Shown: positions 18,286 to 29,635, numbered from the stretch's first letter. The stretch: 45,383 bases of DNA from Paracoccaceae bacterium (GCA_026713305.1 JAPOOS010000077.1:1-45383), one strand, 5' to 3'. Translations and numbers: made by a program. Notes: generated by a model from the sequence alone, not told the origin.

Positions 18286-18870
18286 TTGACGACATGGCAA
18301 CAGGTGCTGAAGTTCTGGTTCGAGGAACTAACGCCCGAACAGCATTTCAGGCAGGACGACGCTCTGGATGCAGAGATACGTGATCGCTTCGGATCTCTCT
18401 GGGAGCAGGCGCGCGTCGGCCGCAAGGACGCATGGCTGGAGGAGTGCCGGTCTTCACTGGCCCTGATAGTTGTTCTGGACCAGTTTCCCCGAAACATGTT
18501 TCGAGGTGACGGCAGATCGTTTGCATCCGACGACAAGGCGATTGAAGCGGCGGGCCTGTCCATTGGCAGGAAATTTGACGTCCAGTCTCCCAGCGAGAGG
18601 CGCATAAACTTTTACTTGCCGTACATGCATTCCGAGGTTCTGGAAGAACAGGACAAATGCATCGACCTGATCAGGACTGGGCTTGGCGAAAAGGGCGCGG
18701 AAAACCTGATTCACGCCAAGGCGCACAGGAACATCATCGCAAGATTCGGGCGTTTCCCGTTTCGCAACGATGCTCTCAACCGGCAATCGAGCGCCGCGGA
18801 AGTGGAATGGCTGGCCAACGTTGGCTACATGGGCGAGGTTGAGGCCACCAGGAAGCTCGAATCCGATTGA
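18286..18870 (+). CDS. DUF924 family protein
   Basis: VLKFWFEELTPEQHFRQDDALDAEIRDRFGSLWEQA, LIVVLDQFPRNMFRGDGRSFASDDKA, FYLPYMHSE, GRFPFRNDALNRQSS. Probable TTG start. Confidence 0.88.
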   Translation: MTTWQQVLKFWFEELTPEQHFRQDDALDAEIRDRFGSLWEQARVGRKDAWLEECRSSLALIVVLDQFPRNMFRGDGRSFASDDKAIEAAGLSIGRKFDVQSPSERRINFYLPYMHSEVLEEQDKCIDLIRTGLGEKGAENLIHAKAHRNIIARFGRFPFRNDALNRQSSAAEVEWLANVGYMGEVEATRKLESD

Positions 18871-19133
18871 CGGCCGCAGTCAGGCCCGCCATGGAGGCAG
18901 GCGGCGCTTCAGCCTGATCTGCCGTCGCCCGTTCCGTGCAGGGCCATTGGCTTGCACCGAACAGCCAGTCCACGTTGACAGGGCTGCGGCTGGAAACCGG
19001 ATTGGATGACGCGCCGTTGCAGCCGGCTGCGCGTCCGTGCCTGTCCCTTCTCCTTGCGGCCTCCGCATTGGGAGTGGGGGAATCGAGCCGGTTTGAAGCC
19101 CAGGCAAACTTGCCAAATTGGAGAAGGCGCCAA

Positions 19134-20528
19134 ATGGTTACCGAGAACTTTGACATGACAGTCGTCGGGGCAGGGCCCGGCGGATATGTTGCAGCCATCA
19201 GGGGAGCGCAGCTCGGACTCAAGGTGGCAATTGTCGAGCGTGAACACCTTGGGGGCATTTGCCTCAACTGGGGCTGCGTCCCAACCAAGGCCTTGCTAAG
19301 ATCCGCGGAGGTCTTTCACCTGGTCGAAAGAGCCTCCGAGTTCGGAGTCGCTGCATCTGCGCCGAGTCCTGACCTTGACGCAATGGTCGACAGATCCCGC
19401 AAGGTGGCGAACCAGCTGGCCTCCGGGGTCAAGTACCTGCTGCAAAAGAATGGCGTCTCGACCATCATGGGAGCGGCCAGACTGGAGGCTCCCGATCTCG
19501 TGCGCGTGTCGACGAACGAGGGCGACCGCGATCTTCGCAGTTCAAATGTCGTCATTGCCACAGGCGCCCGGGCGCGGGAGCTGCCTGAGCTTCCGGCCGA
19601 CGGAAACCTTGTCTGGAACTACAGGCACGCATTGAAGCCGCCCAGAATGCCTCGCAACCTGCTGGTTGTCGGTTCCGGCGCAATTGGCATCGAATTCGCC
19701 AGCTTCTTCAATTCCCTCGGGGCCAAGACCACGGTTGTGGAGGTGCTTGACCGAATCTTGCCGGTTGAAGATCAGGAAATCTCCGAATTTGCCAAGCGCC
19801 AGTTTGTCAAACAGGGAATGCGCATTCTCGAGTCCGCCAGGCTTTCGTCGATCAAGATCAACGCCGGCAGCGTGGACGCAACGATCGACACCGGAAAGGA
19901 CCAGGTCAAGGAAAGCTTCGACACGGTGGTTTCCGCAGTCGGAATCGTTGGCAATGTTGAAGGACTTGGCCTTGAGGAGGCAGGTGTCGAGGTGGACAGA
20001 ACACACATTCAGGTGGACGAACTCTGCGGAACGGCCGTTGCCGGAATTCATGCCATTGGCGACGTGGCAGGGCCGCCGTGGCTGGCGCACAAGGCCAGCC
20101 ATGAAGGCACAATGGTCGCCGAGAAGATCAGCGGCAGGGAAGTGCATCCCGTGCGGCAGGAGGCGATTCCAGGGTGCACCTACTGCATGCCGCAAGTCGC
20201 CTCGGTCGGCCTGACCGAACAGCAGGCGCTCGACAGCGGCCTCGAAGTTCGGGTTGGGCGTTTTCCGTACATTGGCAATGGCAAGGCGATCGCGCTGGGC
20301 GAACCGGAGGGTCTGATCAAGACGATATTCGATTCCTCAACCGGGGAGTTGCTCGGCGCCCACATGATCGGGGCCGAGGTCACCGAACTCATTCAGGGCT
20401 TCGTCGTTGCCCGCCAGCTTGAGACCACAGAGGAAGACCTCATGCATTCGGTGTTTCCACATCCGACCCTGTCGGAGATGATGCATGAAAGCGTCCTGAG
20501 CGCGTATGGCCGTGCCATCCACTTCTGA
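19134..20528 (+). CDS. lpdA: Dihydrolipoyl dehydrogenase
   Basis: DMTVVGAGPGGYVAAIRGAQLG, LGGICLNWGCVPTKALL (redox-active CxxxxC), GIHAIGDVAGPPWLAHKASHEG, HMIGAEVTELI, HPTLSEMMHE. Confidence 0.93.
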   Translation: MVTENFDMTVVGAGPGGYVAAIRGAQLGLKVAIVEREHLGGICLNWGCVPTKALLRSAEVFHLVERASEFGVAASAPSPDLDAMVDRSRKVANQLASGVKYLLQKNGVSTIMGAARLEAPDLVRVSTNEGDRDLRSSNVVIATGARARELPELPADGNLVWNYRHALKPPRMPRNLLVVGSGAIGIEFASFFNSLGAKTTVVEVLDRILPVEDQEISEFAKRQFVKQGMRILESARLSSIKINAGSVDATIDTGKDQVKESFDTVVSAVGIVGNVEGLGLEEAGVEVDRTHIQVDELCGTAVAGIHAIGDVAGPPWLAHKASHEGTMVAEKISGREVHPVRQEAIPGCTYCMPQVASVGLTEQQALDSGLEVRVGRFPYIGNGKAIALGEPEGLIKTIFDSSTGELLGAHMIGAEVTELIQGFVVARQLETTEEDLMHSVFPHPTLSEMMHESVLSAYGRAIHF

Positions 20529-20589
20529 AACCGCCAGGCTTGGGCGAAGGCCGGGGCCGATGGTTGCCGCCGGACGCGAGCGAGGCTGG

Positions 20590-21348
20590 CTAGGCCTTCC
20601 GAGCCGAGCATGCCTCGGCGATCTCTGCAAATGAAATGGGATTCAGCGAAGCGCCCCCTATCAATCCCCCATCCACGTTTGGGAGAGCCAGGATTTCCCT
20701 TGCGTTCCGTGGGTTGAGCGACCCGCCATAGAGTATCCTGACGTCCGCCGCCTCGTTCTCGCCCAACACGCGCGTGCACTGCTTGCGAAGAAAGCCATGA
20801 ACCTCCTCTATGTCCACTGGGGAAGCTGCCATTCCAGTTCCAATGGCCCAAACCGGTTCGTAGGCCAACGTCAACAATTCGGGCCTTGAGCGGTCGGCCG
20901 GCAAGCTGTGCGACAATTGTGCATCCAGTACTTCAAGCGTCCTCCCTTCGCTGTGCTGATCCAGACTCTCGCCAATGCACAGAATGACGCTCAAGCCCAC
21001 ACGCCATGCTGCCCGGACCTTGCGGGCGATGAGATCATCGGTCTCGCCATGGCCCTGACGCCGTTCGGAATGACCAACGATGACGTGCGTGGCGCCGCAC
21101 TGCAACAGTTGGACGGCTGATACGTCTCCGGTGAAGGCGCCTTCGAGTTCGTGGTGACAATCCTGACCGCCGACCAGTATCCCTGAATTGCGAAAGGCCT
21201 CGACGGTGGATTGCAGAAGTGTTGCCGGAGGACAGACAAGCGTGTCGCACGGAGCCGCGCGCAGTCTGCGGCGAGACTGATGGAAAGATTCCACCAGCGA
21301 ATCGTCACCGTTCATCTTCCAGTTTGCAGCGATGAGCTTGCGTCTCAT
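20590..21348 (-). CDS. tpiA: Triosephosphate isomerase
   Basis: MRRKLIAANWKMNG, VIVGHSERRQ, LTLAYEPVWAIGTG, ILYGGSLNPRNA, DGGLIGGASL. Confidence 0.95.
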   Translation of the reverse strand: MRRKLIAANWKMNGDDSLVESFHQSRRRLRAAPCDTLVCPPATLLQSTVEAFRNSGILVGGQDCHHELEGAFTGDVSAVQLLQCGATHVIVGHSERRQGHGETDDLIARKVRAAWRVGLSVILCIGESLDQHSEGRTLEVLDAQLSHSLPADRSRPELLTLAYEPVWAIGTGMAASPVDIEEVHGFLRKQCTRVLGENEAADVRILYGGSLNPRNAREILALPNVDGGLIGGASLNPISFAEIAEACSARKA

Positions 21349-21991
21349 GGACAAAACTCCAGCCTGTTTGCCCGTCAATTGCTGTCAAATGCGGTCGGAA
21401 TGCCGGCGCAGGGTCAATTGCGACCGCTTCGGCATACATCCATGCATCCTACGGAATGCGCCGGCAGGAACCGTGTCCCAATCGCCAAGGCAACAGGAAC
21501 CTACAACCTGTCGGGCCGAGAGTCGCCAGTTCCAAGCATGGTCACATTAGACCAGAACGGATGGAATTTGAATACCTTGGCAAGCGCAGGAATGTCGCCA
21601 CAGTCGAATGCGGACGACCGACCGCGGGGTCGAACTGCCGCACATGCGCAAGGACGCTCAGCCGCGTTCGAAGCCCAATCACGCTTTCACGTTCGGAGTC
21701 GCAGCGATGGTCGATGATGCCGAATGGCGCTGCGCCTTGCGCCAGGTGGAACGTCGGCTGCCGTCTCCTGGGCTTCCGTGCGGTCGTGCCCGGGACAGGA
21801 ACAACTTGATGATCGGTTCCGCAAGAGGCCTTGGTTGTGGCGCCGCAACTGTTCTCCCCGGAAGCGGAACAGGAGGAGAGGTTGCCAGGTTTGGTTTGAT
21901 TCAGGCGCCGAAATTCTCTTCAATTGCTGCTTGCAAACTGACAGTGCTTCGCGTTTGACTCCTCCAACAATTTCGTGGCATTCGATTCGGC

Positions 21992-24154
21992 ATGCAGGTA
22001 GGACTTCGACACTTCTCACCCGAAACCATCGATTGGTTGATTGGCGCCGCCAAGCGGCAGGACATGACACGCAGCGAGCTGGCCCGTGAGCTGTGCGAGC
22101 GTGAGGGATGGCACAACCCCCTTGGAAAGCCCTGCCTCGGTTCGGCCCGCAAATGCCTGCGCAAGCTCGCCGCCAAGTTGGGGATCGAGCTCCCTGCTCC
22201 CCGCTCCATATCTGGATATTCGACCATTCTCGACCTGACGCCGGTGCCCGACATCGAACTCGCCGCATCGCTGGCTGACATCGGTCCAGTCTCGCTGACC
22301 ATTGCCTCCACCGCCGAGGCCAAGCTGCAGTATCAGGCGCTGATGAACTCCTATCATCCCGAGGGATGGACGCGTCCGCCAGGCGGCCAGATCCGCTACT
22401 TGGCCACCATCCCGCGGCATGGCGTCATTGGCGGCATCGGATTCGTAGATGCCAGCTGGCATCAAGCGGCGCGTGACGAATGGATCGGCTGGTCACAGGA
22501 AGCGCGTGTCAACAACATTGGCCTGATCCTCAACAACCATCGCTTTCTGATCCTGCCGGGGCTGCGCGTGCGCAACCTCGCCTCGCACATTCTGGGAGCC
22601 GCCTGCCGCCGCGTGGCCGACGACTGGAACGAAGCCTACGGCCGGCGGCCGCTTCTCGCCTACACCTATGTCGGGCCACGCTGGCGCGGTACCTGCTACG
22701 GCGCCGCCGGATGGAAGCGCTGCGAGCGGCAGACTTCGGGCAGGACAGGCACGATTCGTTCCATTTGGATGCGGCCACTTGACGAAGATTGGAAGCGGCG
22801 GCTGTACAAGGTTCCCAGGCGCCGGCTCGGCAACATGCCCGAACGCAGGTTTGCGGAGGATGCGGACTGGGCCGATTTCGAGTTTGGAAGGTGCAGTCAT
22901 CCCGACAGCCGCATCCGCGTCCGCATCGTGGCGATGGGACGCGTCTGGGGCGAGCGGCCAAACGCTTCGATACCGAACCTTTTTCCCGACAGTGCGAGCC
23001 GCCAGGCTGCCTATCGGCTCCTGTCGAACCCGAGAGTGAAGATTGAGCACGTCTTGGAGAGTCATTGCGAGGCAACGGTGGCCCGTTGCCGTCTCGAGCG
23101 CGTGGTTCTTGCCGTTCAGGACACGACGGCGCTCAACTGCGGCACGCTTGACAACATCGGCGGCGGAGCGCAGGAGCTTCTGGCTCATGTCGGTCTTGCG
23201 GTCGCCGAGAGCGGCCGGCCGCTTGGCCTGTACAGCCTGGAGGCCGACTTCCGGCGCAAGCCGGGCAAGGACAGCGAGCGCTGGCAGCGCTGCATGGAGC
23301 GGGCCGGCGAGCTTGCCGAGGCCTGTCCGGACACGCGGGTGGTGTCGGTGTGCGACCGGGAGGACGACTTCTGGGACTTGACGACGATCGCCGAGGCCTC
23401 GCAGGCCGACCTTCTGGTGCAGGCCTCGCGCTCGACGCGGCGGCGGGTGTCGCTGCCTGGCGGCAGGAGCGAGTGCCTGTGGGAGCATGTGAAGACGCTG
23501 CCGGTTCTGGCGCGCCGCAAGTTGAAGATCGCCGCCCGCGGCGGTCGCGATGCGCGGCGGGCCCGCACGGCGACGATCGAGTTCCGCGCCGCCCGTCTGG
23601 ACATCGTGCCTCCCGAGGGCAAGGGGACGCAGCCGCGCCGGATGCTGGTTGTTTCGGCCCGCGAACGCACTGCCTCCGGCAGGAAGCCGCTGCACTGGCT
23701 GCTGATGGCGACCGTCGGCGAGGCCGATGCGAAGACCGCCCAGCGCCTGGTCGGCTGGTACCAGAAGCGCTGGGTCAGTGAGGAATATTTCAGAGCGTTG
23801 AAGAGCGGCACGCACATCAAGAACCGCAAGCTCAACGAGGCCGACGAACTGCGCAAGTGCCTCGCCTTCGACGCCATCACCGCCTGGCGGGTTGGCGAAC
23901 TGGAGTGGCAAGCCCGAAACAATCCCGACGAACCGGCTCGCAACGTGGACTCCTAGGACGAGACCGTCGTGCTCGACATGATGCTGCGGAGCCATGGCAT
24001 CCGACTTGCAAGGGGACCTCCCACGGTCAGCAGCTTCGTCTTCGAACTCGGCCGGATGGCCGGGTTCGGGAAACCGTGGCAGGGCTGCGCAAGGTTGCAA
24101 ATGGCAATGCGCTTCCACAGGGGCAGGAAGGCATTGACGCGGCAATTTGGGTGA
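21992..24154 (+). pseudogene. DUF4338-containing IS4/Tn5-like transposase, interrupted by in-frame TAG at 23954-23956
   Basis: N-terminal DUF4338-like block (IRYLATIPRHGVIGGIGFVDASWHQAARDEWIGWS...NNIGLILNNHRFLILPGLRVRNLASHIL...GTCYGAAGW). Then a Tn5-like region with DDE-type blocks VLAVQDTTALN, VVSVCDREDDFWD and RWVSEEYFRALKSG. The same frame continues after TAG with LARGPPTVSSFVFELGRMAGFGKPWQGCARLQMAMRF, matching the C-terminal region of this family. Confidence 0.8.
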
Positions 24155-24884
24155 TGAGAGCGTTAACAGAACAGGCGGCAGCAAAGCTTGAAGCGAGCCA
24201 ATTGAGCCAGAATGATGAACCCGCGGCTTCCACTCCACGGCAAACTGGATCAATGTCCCGACAAAACTTCGTCGTGCCATGGACAAATGCCTCAAAGAGG
24301 ATCAAGCGCGCACCCCAAGTCGAAAGCATGATCGCGGCCCGAAGATCAGTCGCCGAGGCCGCAGCGGGAAGCGACCGGTCCAACCGGCTGTCTTCCCTTT
24401 CAACCTCTTGAAGACTCAAGTGAAACGACACCCGTCTGCAAGCGCTCGTGAGGGTTGCCAGGGCATTGACGTTTCCGTGCAAGCAAGGCAATGACGACCA
24501 ATCCTGATTGCCATTGCAGTCTGCCTCAACGGCCCTTGACGTCAACGCCCTGAATGCCAACTCCGCTATGAGCGTGTCCGCAAATGTTCGAAACCGGATT
24601 CATGCGCGCGACGAATCCGGGAGCCTGCTACCCGACAGTCTCCGCCAAGATCGATTGCCACTGACAGGCAAGCCAACTGAGAGGGAGTTCAGCAATACTC
24701 GGACCCGACGCGTTTGCGGCGTTGAGTGTCCGGAAGCGACCGTGCATGTAGCCGAAAGCAACCCCATGCAAGCCCTTGAGGCATCGAGGCACGTTCCAGG
24801 AGCCGAAATTGATGCGGCTCTCGATGCGTCCGAAGACCGGTGTCCTGGCTCGCGACCGATTGAGCGCGGGCAGCGGCAAGCCGG

Positions 24885-25235
24885 CTAGGACTCCTTGAAC
24901 TTGATTGATTCTCCGCAGCCGCACGAATCGACCACATTCGGATTCTCAAAATGAAATCCCGACTCAAGCAGCGATGTGCGGTAGTCGATGCGTGTCCCGA
25001 AGAGGAACATCTGCGCCATAGGCTCGATGATAACCCTGGCGCCATCCTGCTCGATGACTTCGTCGTGGCGCCCGACCTGGTCAACGAAGTCCATTGTATA
25101 CTCCATGCCGGCGCACCCACCCTTCTTGACGCCGATCTTGAGCCCGTAGTTGCCGGACTTCCGCATGAGACCGGCAATCCGGTCGACCGCGCTGTCGGTG
25201 AGTGTAAGAGCCTGCTTGCCTGGTATCGAGAACAC
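24885..25235 (-). CDS. IscA/SufA/ErpA-type iron-sulfur cluster assembly protein
   Basis: GLKIGVKKGGCAGMEYTMDF and DSCGCGESIKF (conserved Cys residues). RBS-like AAAGGAG upstream of the GTG start at 25235. Confidence 0.9.
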   Translation of the reverse strand: MFSIPGKQALTLTDSAVDRIAGLMRKSGNYGLKIGVKKGGCAGMEYTMDFVDQVGRHDEVIEQDGARVIIEPMAQMFLFGTRIDYRTSLLESGFHFENPNVVDSCGCGESIKFKES

Positions 25236-25484
25236 CTGTCTGGCTCCTTTCAAAATTCCCTGTTGGGTTGTTGTGGGCAGTTCAATCCTTCTGGCCAAGT
25301 GACGACCAGTCCGGCTACTTGATGCAACTCCAAACCGCCGTCCGGGAACGGGACCGAATCCTGATCCTGCTGAAGGGAACTGCGGCCGGCACAGCTTGCG
25401 GTCGAAGTCCTGCCTTCGATTCGACCAGTCACTTTCAATTCAGAGCGTCCAATCACGTGTCTCTGCCACCATGGGTCGTTCACG

Positions 25485-25850
25485 CTAAATGAATCCGAGC
25501 TCAAGTCGGGCTTCCTCTGACAACATCTCCATTCCCCATGGTGGGTCCCAGGTCATTTCCACGTTGACCGTGCGAACGCCCTGCAGGGGCGCAATCGCGT
25601 CGGCCAGCCAACCTGGCATGTCCTCGGCAACCGGGCAGCCTGCGGTGGTTAGCGTCATCACAACGTTGACGTCGTTGTCGTTGTTGATGTCGATGGTATA
25701 GACCAAGCCCAGATCGTAGATGTTGACCGGGATTTCAGGGTCGTAGACCGAACGGCAGGCAGCGACGACTGTTTCGTACAACGGATGGTCGACGCTCGAT
25801 GGCCTGATCAAAGGACGTCCTTCGACATGACCGAATTCGCCTGGGATCAT
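25485..25850 (-). CDS. SUF system protein of the DUF59/MIP18 family (SufT-like)
   Basis: CRSVYDPEIPVNIYDLGLVYTIDI, VVMTLTTAGCPVAEDMPGWLADAI, VEMTWDPPWGMEMLSEEARLELG; RBS AAGGAAG before ATG 25850. Confidence 0.92.
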   Translation of the reverse strand: MIPGEFGHVEGRPLIRPSSVDHPLYETVVAACRSVYDPEIPVNIYDLGLVYTIDINNDNDVNVVMTLTTAGCPVAEDMPGWLADAIAPLQGVRTVNVEMTWDPPWGMEMLSEEARLELGFI

Positions 25851-25991
25851 TTGTTCTTCCTTAGCCGAGCGCCCGAATGTATTTAATATGGTAGGCAATT
25901 CAGTTTACTCAAGTTGGGACGGGCACGCAATTTCCTGTGCGCACCCAATCGAAGCGACTTTTGGCGACCTGTGCCTTCAACCGTCATCGAC

Positions 25992-27095
25992 ATGACCGAA
26001 TTTACGATACATGCCCGCGACGGACTTGCCCGAGTCGGCTGCATCCACCTGCCACGCGGCAAAATCGACACACCGGCATTCATGCCGGTTGGCACCGCAG
26101 CGACAGTGAAGGCCATGCTGCCGGAAAGCGTTCAGGCCACCGGCGCGCAGATTCTGCTGGGCAACACCTACCACCTCATGCTCCGGCCCACGGCCGAGCG
26201 CATAGCCAGGTTGGGCGGTCTGCATCGCTTCATGAACTGGCGCCGTCCCATTCTGACGGATTCCGGCGGATTTCAAGTAATGAGCCTGCGGCAGCTTCGC
26301 AAGCTTTCCGAAGAGGGAGTCGAATTTCGCTCGCACATCGACGGTTCATGCCATTTCCTGTCGCCGGAACGTTCTGTCGAAATTCAGCAGGCGATGGGTT
26401 CCGACATAGTCATGTGCCTTGACGAGTGCACGAGTTTCCCGGCCACAAGGGCCGATGCTGAACGCTCGATGAAGCTGTCCATGAGATGGGCGAAGCGGTG
26501 CCGTGCCGCGTTCGACCGGAATCCCTCCGGAATGTTGTTCGGCATACAGCAGGGATCAATGTACCGCGACCTGCGGGCCCGCAGCTCCGAAAAGCTGAGG
26601 AGAGCTTCGTTCGACGGATACGCAGTGGGCGGGCTGGCCGTCGGCGAAGGACAGGAGACAATGTTCGAGGTGCTGGACTATGCGGCCGGCTTCCTGCCCG
26701 AGGACAGGCCGCGCTACCTGATGGGAGTGGGCAAACCCGGGGACATGGTGGGAGCGGTGGCCCGCGGCATGGACATGTTTGACTGCGTCCTGCCGACCAG
26801 GTCGGGACGAACCGGACAGGCGTTCACCAGCCATGGAAGCGTGAACATCAAGAACGCCCGCCACGCAGACGACCCGGCTCCGTTGGAGGATGGTTGTCAT
26901 TGCCCCGCATGTTCGCAATACTCGCGGGCGTATCTGCATCACCTTTTCAAGTGCAGGGAAATACTTTCGTCGATGTTGCTTACCTGGCACAACCTGACCT
27001 ACTACCAGAGGCTGATGGCGGCCATCAGGCGAGCGGTGTCGCGCGGAGAGTTTGCCGAGTTTCAGCGCCAGTTCGCGTTGAAGACGGAGAATTGA
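25992..27095 (+). CDS. tgt: tRNA-guanine(34) transglycosylase
   Basis: [30 protein letters not shown] (catalytic Asp), [61 protein letters not shown] (zinc site). Confidence 0.95.
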   Translation: MTEFTIHARDGLARVGCIHLPRGKIDTPAFMPVGTAATVKAMLPESVQATGAQILLGNTYHLMLRPTAERIARLGGLHRFMNWRRPILTDSGGFQVMSLRQLRKLSEEGVEFRSHIDGSCHFLSPERSVEIQQAMGSDIVMCLDECTSFPATRADAERSMKLSMRWAKRCRAAFDRNPSGMLFGIQQGSMYRDLRARSSEKLRRASFDGYAVGGLAVGEGQETMFEVLDYAAGFLPEDRPRYLMGVGKPGDMVGAVARGMDMFDCVLPTRSGRTGQAFTSHGSVNIKNARHADDPAPLEDGCHCPACSQYSRAYLHHLFKCREILSSMLLTWHNLTYYQRLMAAIRRAVSRGEFAEFQRQFALKTEN

Positions 27096-27097
27096 AC

Positions 27098-27232
27098 ATG
27101 ATTGGCAGCGATCAACCTGACGGGAATCCCATTGACGGTGTTGAAATCGCCTGCAAAGCGCACACATTGATTGTCGGAGGGCATCCGAACTGCGCAATCA
27201 AGCCGGAGTGGCTCGGAATCGAGGAGACATGA
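27098..27232 (+). CDS. Possible 44-aa small protein between tgt and lon
   Basis: ATG-initiated ORF MIGSDQPDGNPIDGVEIACKAHTLIVGGHPNCAIKPEWLGIEET ends directly before the lon ATG. No recognised family; may be chance. Confidence 0.25.
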   Translation: MIGSDQPDGNPIDGVEIACKAHTLIVGGHPNCAIKPEWLGIEET

Positions 27233-29635
27233 ATGAGTGAAGAAAAATCCTATGCCCTGTTGCCGCTGCGGGACATTGTCGTGTTTCCAAATATGGTGGT
27301 GCCGCTCTACGTCGGGCGGGAACTTTCAGTGCGCGCTCTCAGCAGCGTTGTCAACGGAAGCAAGGAGTTGGTGCTCTGTGCGCAGGTCGACGAGAACATA
27401 GACGACCCAGTGGAGGAAGAGATTCACGCTGTCGGCGTGATAGCCAACGTTCTGCAGTTTCTGAAGATTCCGGGAGGCACGATCAAGGTGCTGGTTGAGG
27501 GAACACAGCGGGTCAGGATTGACGGCTGGGTCGAAAACGATTCCTTCCTGGAGGTGAAGGTTGAGGAGCTGCAGGAGACATTCGAGGACACGAAACGCTC
27601 GCGCGCCTACTTCAAGGCCGTGAAGAAGATTTTTCTCAAGTACGCGTCCGCCAAGAAGGCTCTGACCAAGGAACTCGAAAGCGACGTCGAAAGCGAGACC
27701 GATCAGGGACGTTTGGCCGACATGGTCGCCGGAACAATCGTCACAAGCGTTTCCGTGAAGCAGAAGATTCTGGCCATGGACGACGTAACCGAGCGTCTGA
27801 GCGCAGTTCTTGATCTCCTGCAGACGGAGCTGCAGATCATCGATCTGGAAAAGAACGTCAAGAAGCGAGTGAAAACCCAGCTCGAAAAGAACCAGAGGGA
27901 ACACATTCTCACCGAGCAGATGAAGGCCATCCAGCGCGAGCTGGGAGACAAGGAGGAACTGTCCGAACTGGATGAGCTCGAACAGAGGATCGGGGACACC
28001 AAGTTTTCCGAGGAGGCCCGTTCCAAGGCATTGTCGGAACTCAAGAAGGTGCGCTCGATGAGCCCCAACAGTCCCGAGGTACAGGTCTCGCGCAACTACC
28101 TGGACTGGCTGCTCGACATACCCTGGGGAGTGAAGCAGGACATTCAGAGCGACATCAAGCTGGCCGAGAAGATTCTTGACGACGATCATTTCGGGTTGCG
28201 ACGGGTCAAGGAGCGCATTGTCGAGTTCATCGCCGTGCAACAGCGCACCGGCAGCGTTGGCGGCACAATTCTCTGCCTTGTCGGGCCCCCGGGGGTCGGC
28301 AAGACATCGCTGGGACAGTCGGTTGCGCGGGCAACTGGCCGGGAATTCGTGCGAATCGCACTTGGCGGCATTCACGATGAATCGGAAATCCGAGGGCATC
28401 GCCGCACCTATGTGGGGGCGATGCCGGGGAGGATCATCAAGTCCTTCCGAAAGGGAAAGTCGATCAATCCACTGATCCTGCTCGACGAAATCGACAAGGT
28501 TGCAGGCGGCAGGGGCGATCCTGCGAGCGCGCTGCTCGAAGTTTTGGATCCAGAACAGAACAGCAAGTTCTACGACAACTATCTGGATGTGGACTACGAC
28601 CTGTCGGAGGTGATGTTCATCACCACGGCCAACTATCTGCACGACATTCCGACGCCGCTTCGGGACCGCATGGAAATCGTGCAGCTCGATGGCTACACCG
28701 AATACGAAAAGCTGGAGATCGCAAAGCGCCATCTTATGCCCGAACTGCTTGAAAGGACGGGCATCAAGAAGAAGGAGTTCAGGCTTCCCGATGAAGTCAT
28801 TCAGGACATCATCCGAACACACACGCAGGAGGCCGGAGTCCGCAATCTGAAACGTGAGATTGCCCGGCTGATGCGCAAGGCTGTAACCAAGATTGTCAAG
28901 GGCGAGGCCAAGCGTGTTCAATTGACCAGCAAGAACCTCGAATCCTACCTTGGAATGGCTCGCTACCACTATGGGTCGGCTGAAAAGACCGATCAGGTTG
29001 GAGTGGCCACGGGTCTCGCCTGGACGCAGGCCGGGGGCGACCTTCTGTCGATTGAGGCGTCAGCCATTCCCGGCAAGGGCAGAATGCGCACTACAGGCAC
29101 ATTGGGCGATGTCATGAAGGAATCGATATCCGCAGCCTCGACATTCGTAAGGTCGATCGCATCCGAAATCGGCGTGACGGCGGAGACGTTCGAAAGGACT
29201 GACATCCATGTTCATGTGCCGGAAGGCGCCACGCCCAAGGAAGGACCGTCCGCAGGAGTCGGGATGGTCACCGCGATTGTCTCGGTGTTGACAGGCATCA
29301 AGGTTCGCAAGGAAGTGGCAATGACCGGCGAGGTTACGTTGCGCGGAACAGTGTTGCGCATTGGCGGCCTCAAGGCAAAACTGCTTGCTGCGATTCGCGG
29401 AGGCATCGAGTTGGTTCTCATTCCCAAGGACAACGTCAGGGATCTTGCGGAAATCCCCGACGCCATCAAGAACCAGATTGAAATTCGACCGATCAGAAAC
29501 GTGTCGGAAGTGCTTGAAGTGGCGCTTGTGCGAAGGCCCACGCCGTTGATCGAGGACGACGTTGTTGAAGGCGATGTCATTGCTCCCACGGCAGTCTTGG
29601 GTCAAGAGGAGCCACCTAGCGTTGCCAAGCATTAG
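27233..29635 (+). CDS. lon: ATP-dependent protease Lon
   Basis: YALLPLRDIVVFPNMVVPLYVGR, CLVGPPGVGKTSLGQSVARATGREF, VPEGATPKEGPSAGVGMVTA (catalytic Ser), TGEVTLRGTVLRIGGLKAKLLAA (catalytic Lys). Confidence 0.97.
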   Translation: MSEEKSYALLPLRDIVVFPNMVVPLYVGRELSVRALSSVVNGSKELVLCAQVDENIDDPVEEEIHAVGVIANVLQFLKIPGGTIKVLVEGTQRVRIDGWVENDSFLEVKVEELQETFEDTKRSRAYFKAVKKIFLKYASAKKALTKELESDVESETDQGRLADMVAGTIVTSVSVKQKILAMDDVTERLSAVLDLLQTELQIIDLEKNVKKRVKTQLEKNQREHILTEQMKAIQRELGDKEELSELDELEQRIGDTKFSEEARSKALSELKKVRSMSPNSPEVQVSRNYLDWLLDIPWGVKQDIQSDIKLAEKILDDDHFGLRRVKERIVEFIAVQQRTGSVGGTILCLVGPPGVGKTSLGQSVARATGREFVRIALGGIHDESEIRGHRRTYVGAMPGRIIKSFRKGKSINPLILLDEIDKVAGGRGDPASALLEVLDPEQNSKFYDNYLDVDYDLSEVMFITTANYLHDIPTPLRDRMEIVQLDGYTEYEKLEIAKRHLMPELLERTGIKKKEFRLPDEVIQDIIRTHTQEAGVRNLKREIARLMRKAVTKIVKGEAKRVQLTSKNLESYLGMARYHYGSAEKTDQVGVATGLAWTQAGGDLLSIEASAIPGKGRMRTTGTLGDVMKESISAASTFVRSIASEIGVTAETFERTDIHVHVPEGATPKEGPSAGVGMVTAIVSVLTGIKVRKEVAMTGEVTLRGTVLRIGGLKAKLLAAIRGGIELVLIPKDNVRDLAEIPDAIKNQIEIRPIRNVSEVLEVALVRRPTPLIEDDVVEGDVIAPTAVLGQEEPPSVAKH

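Noticed and set aside
22493-24295. 600-aa minus-strand ORF opposite the transposase
   Set aside because: Antisense to the transposase, which carries clear DUF4338 and DDE-type motifs; no motifs on this strand.
27098-27232. 44-aa ORF between tgt and lon as a new small regulatory protein
   Set aside because: Listed only as a low-confidence CDS; no clear RBS and no recognisable family. Conservation would be needed before calling it interesting.
27326-28969. 547-aa minus-strand ORF opposite lon
   Set aside because: Antisense shadow of the strongly supported lon gene, without recognisable motifs.
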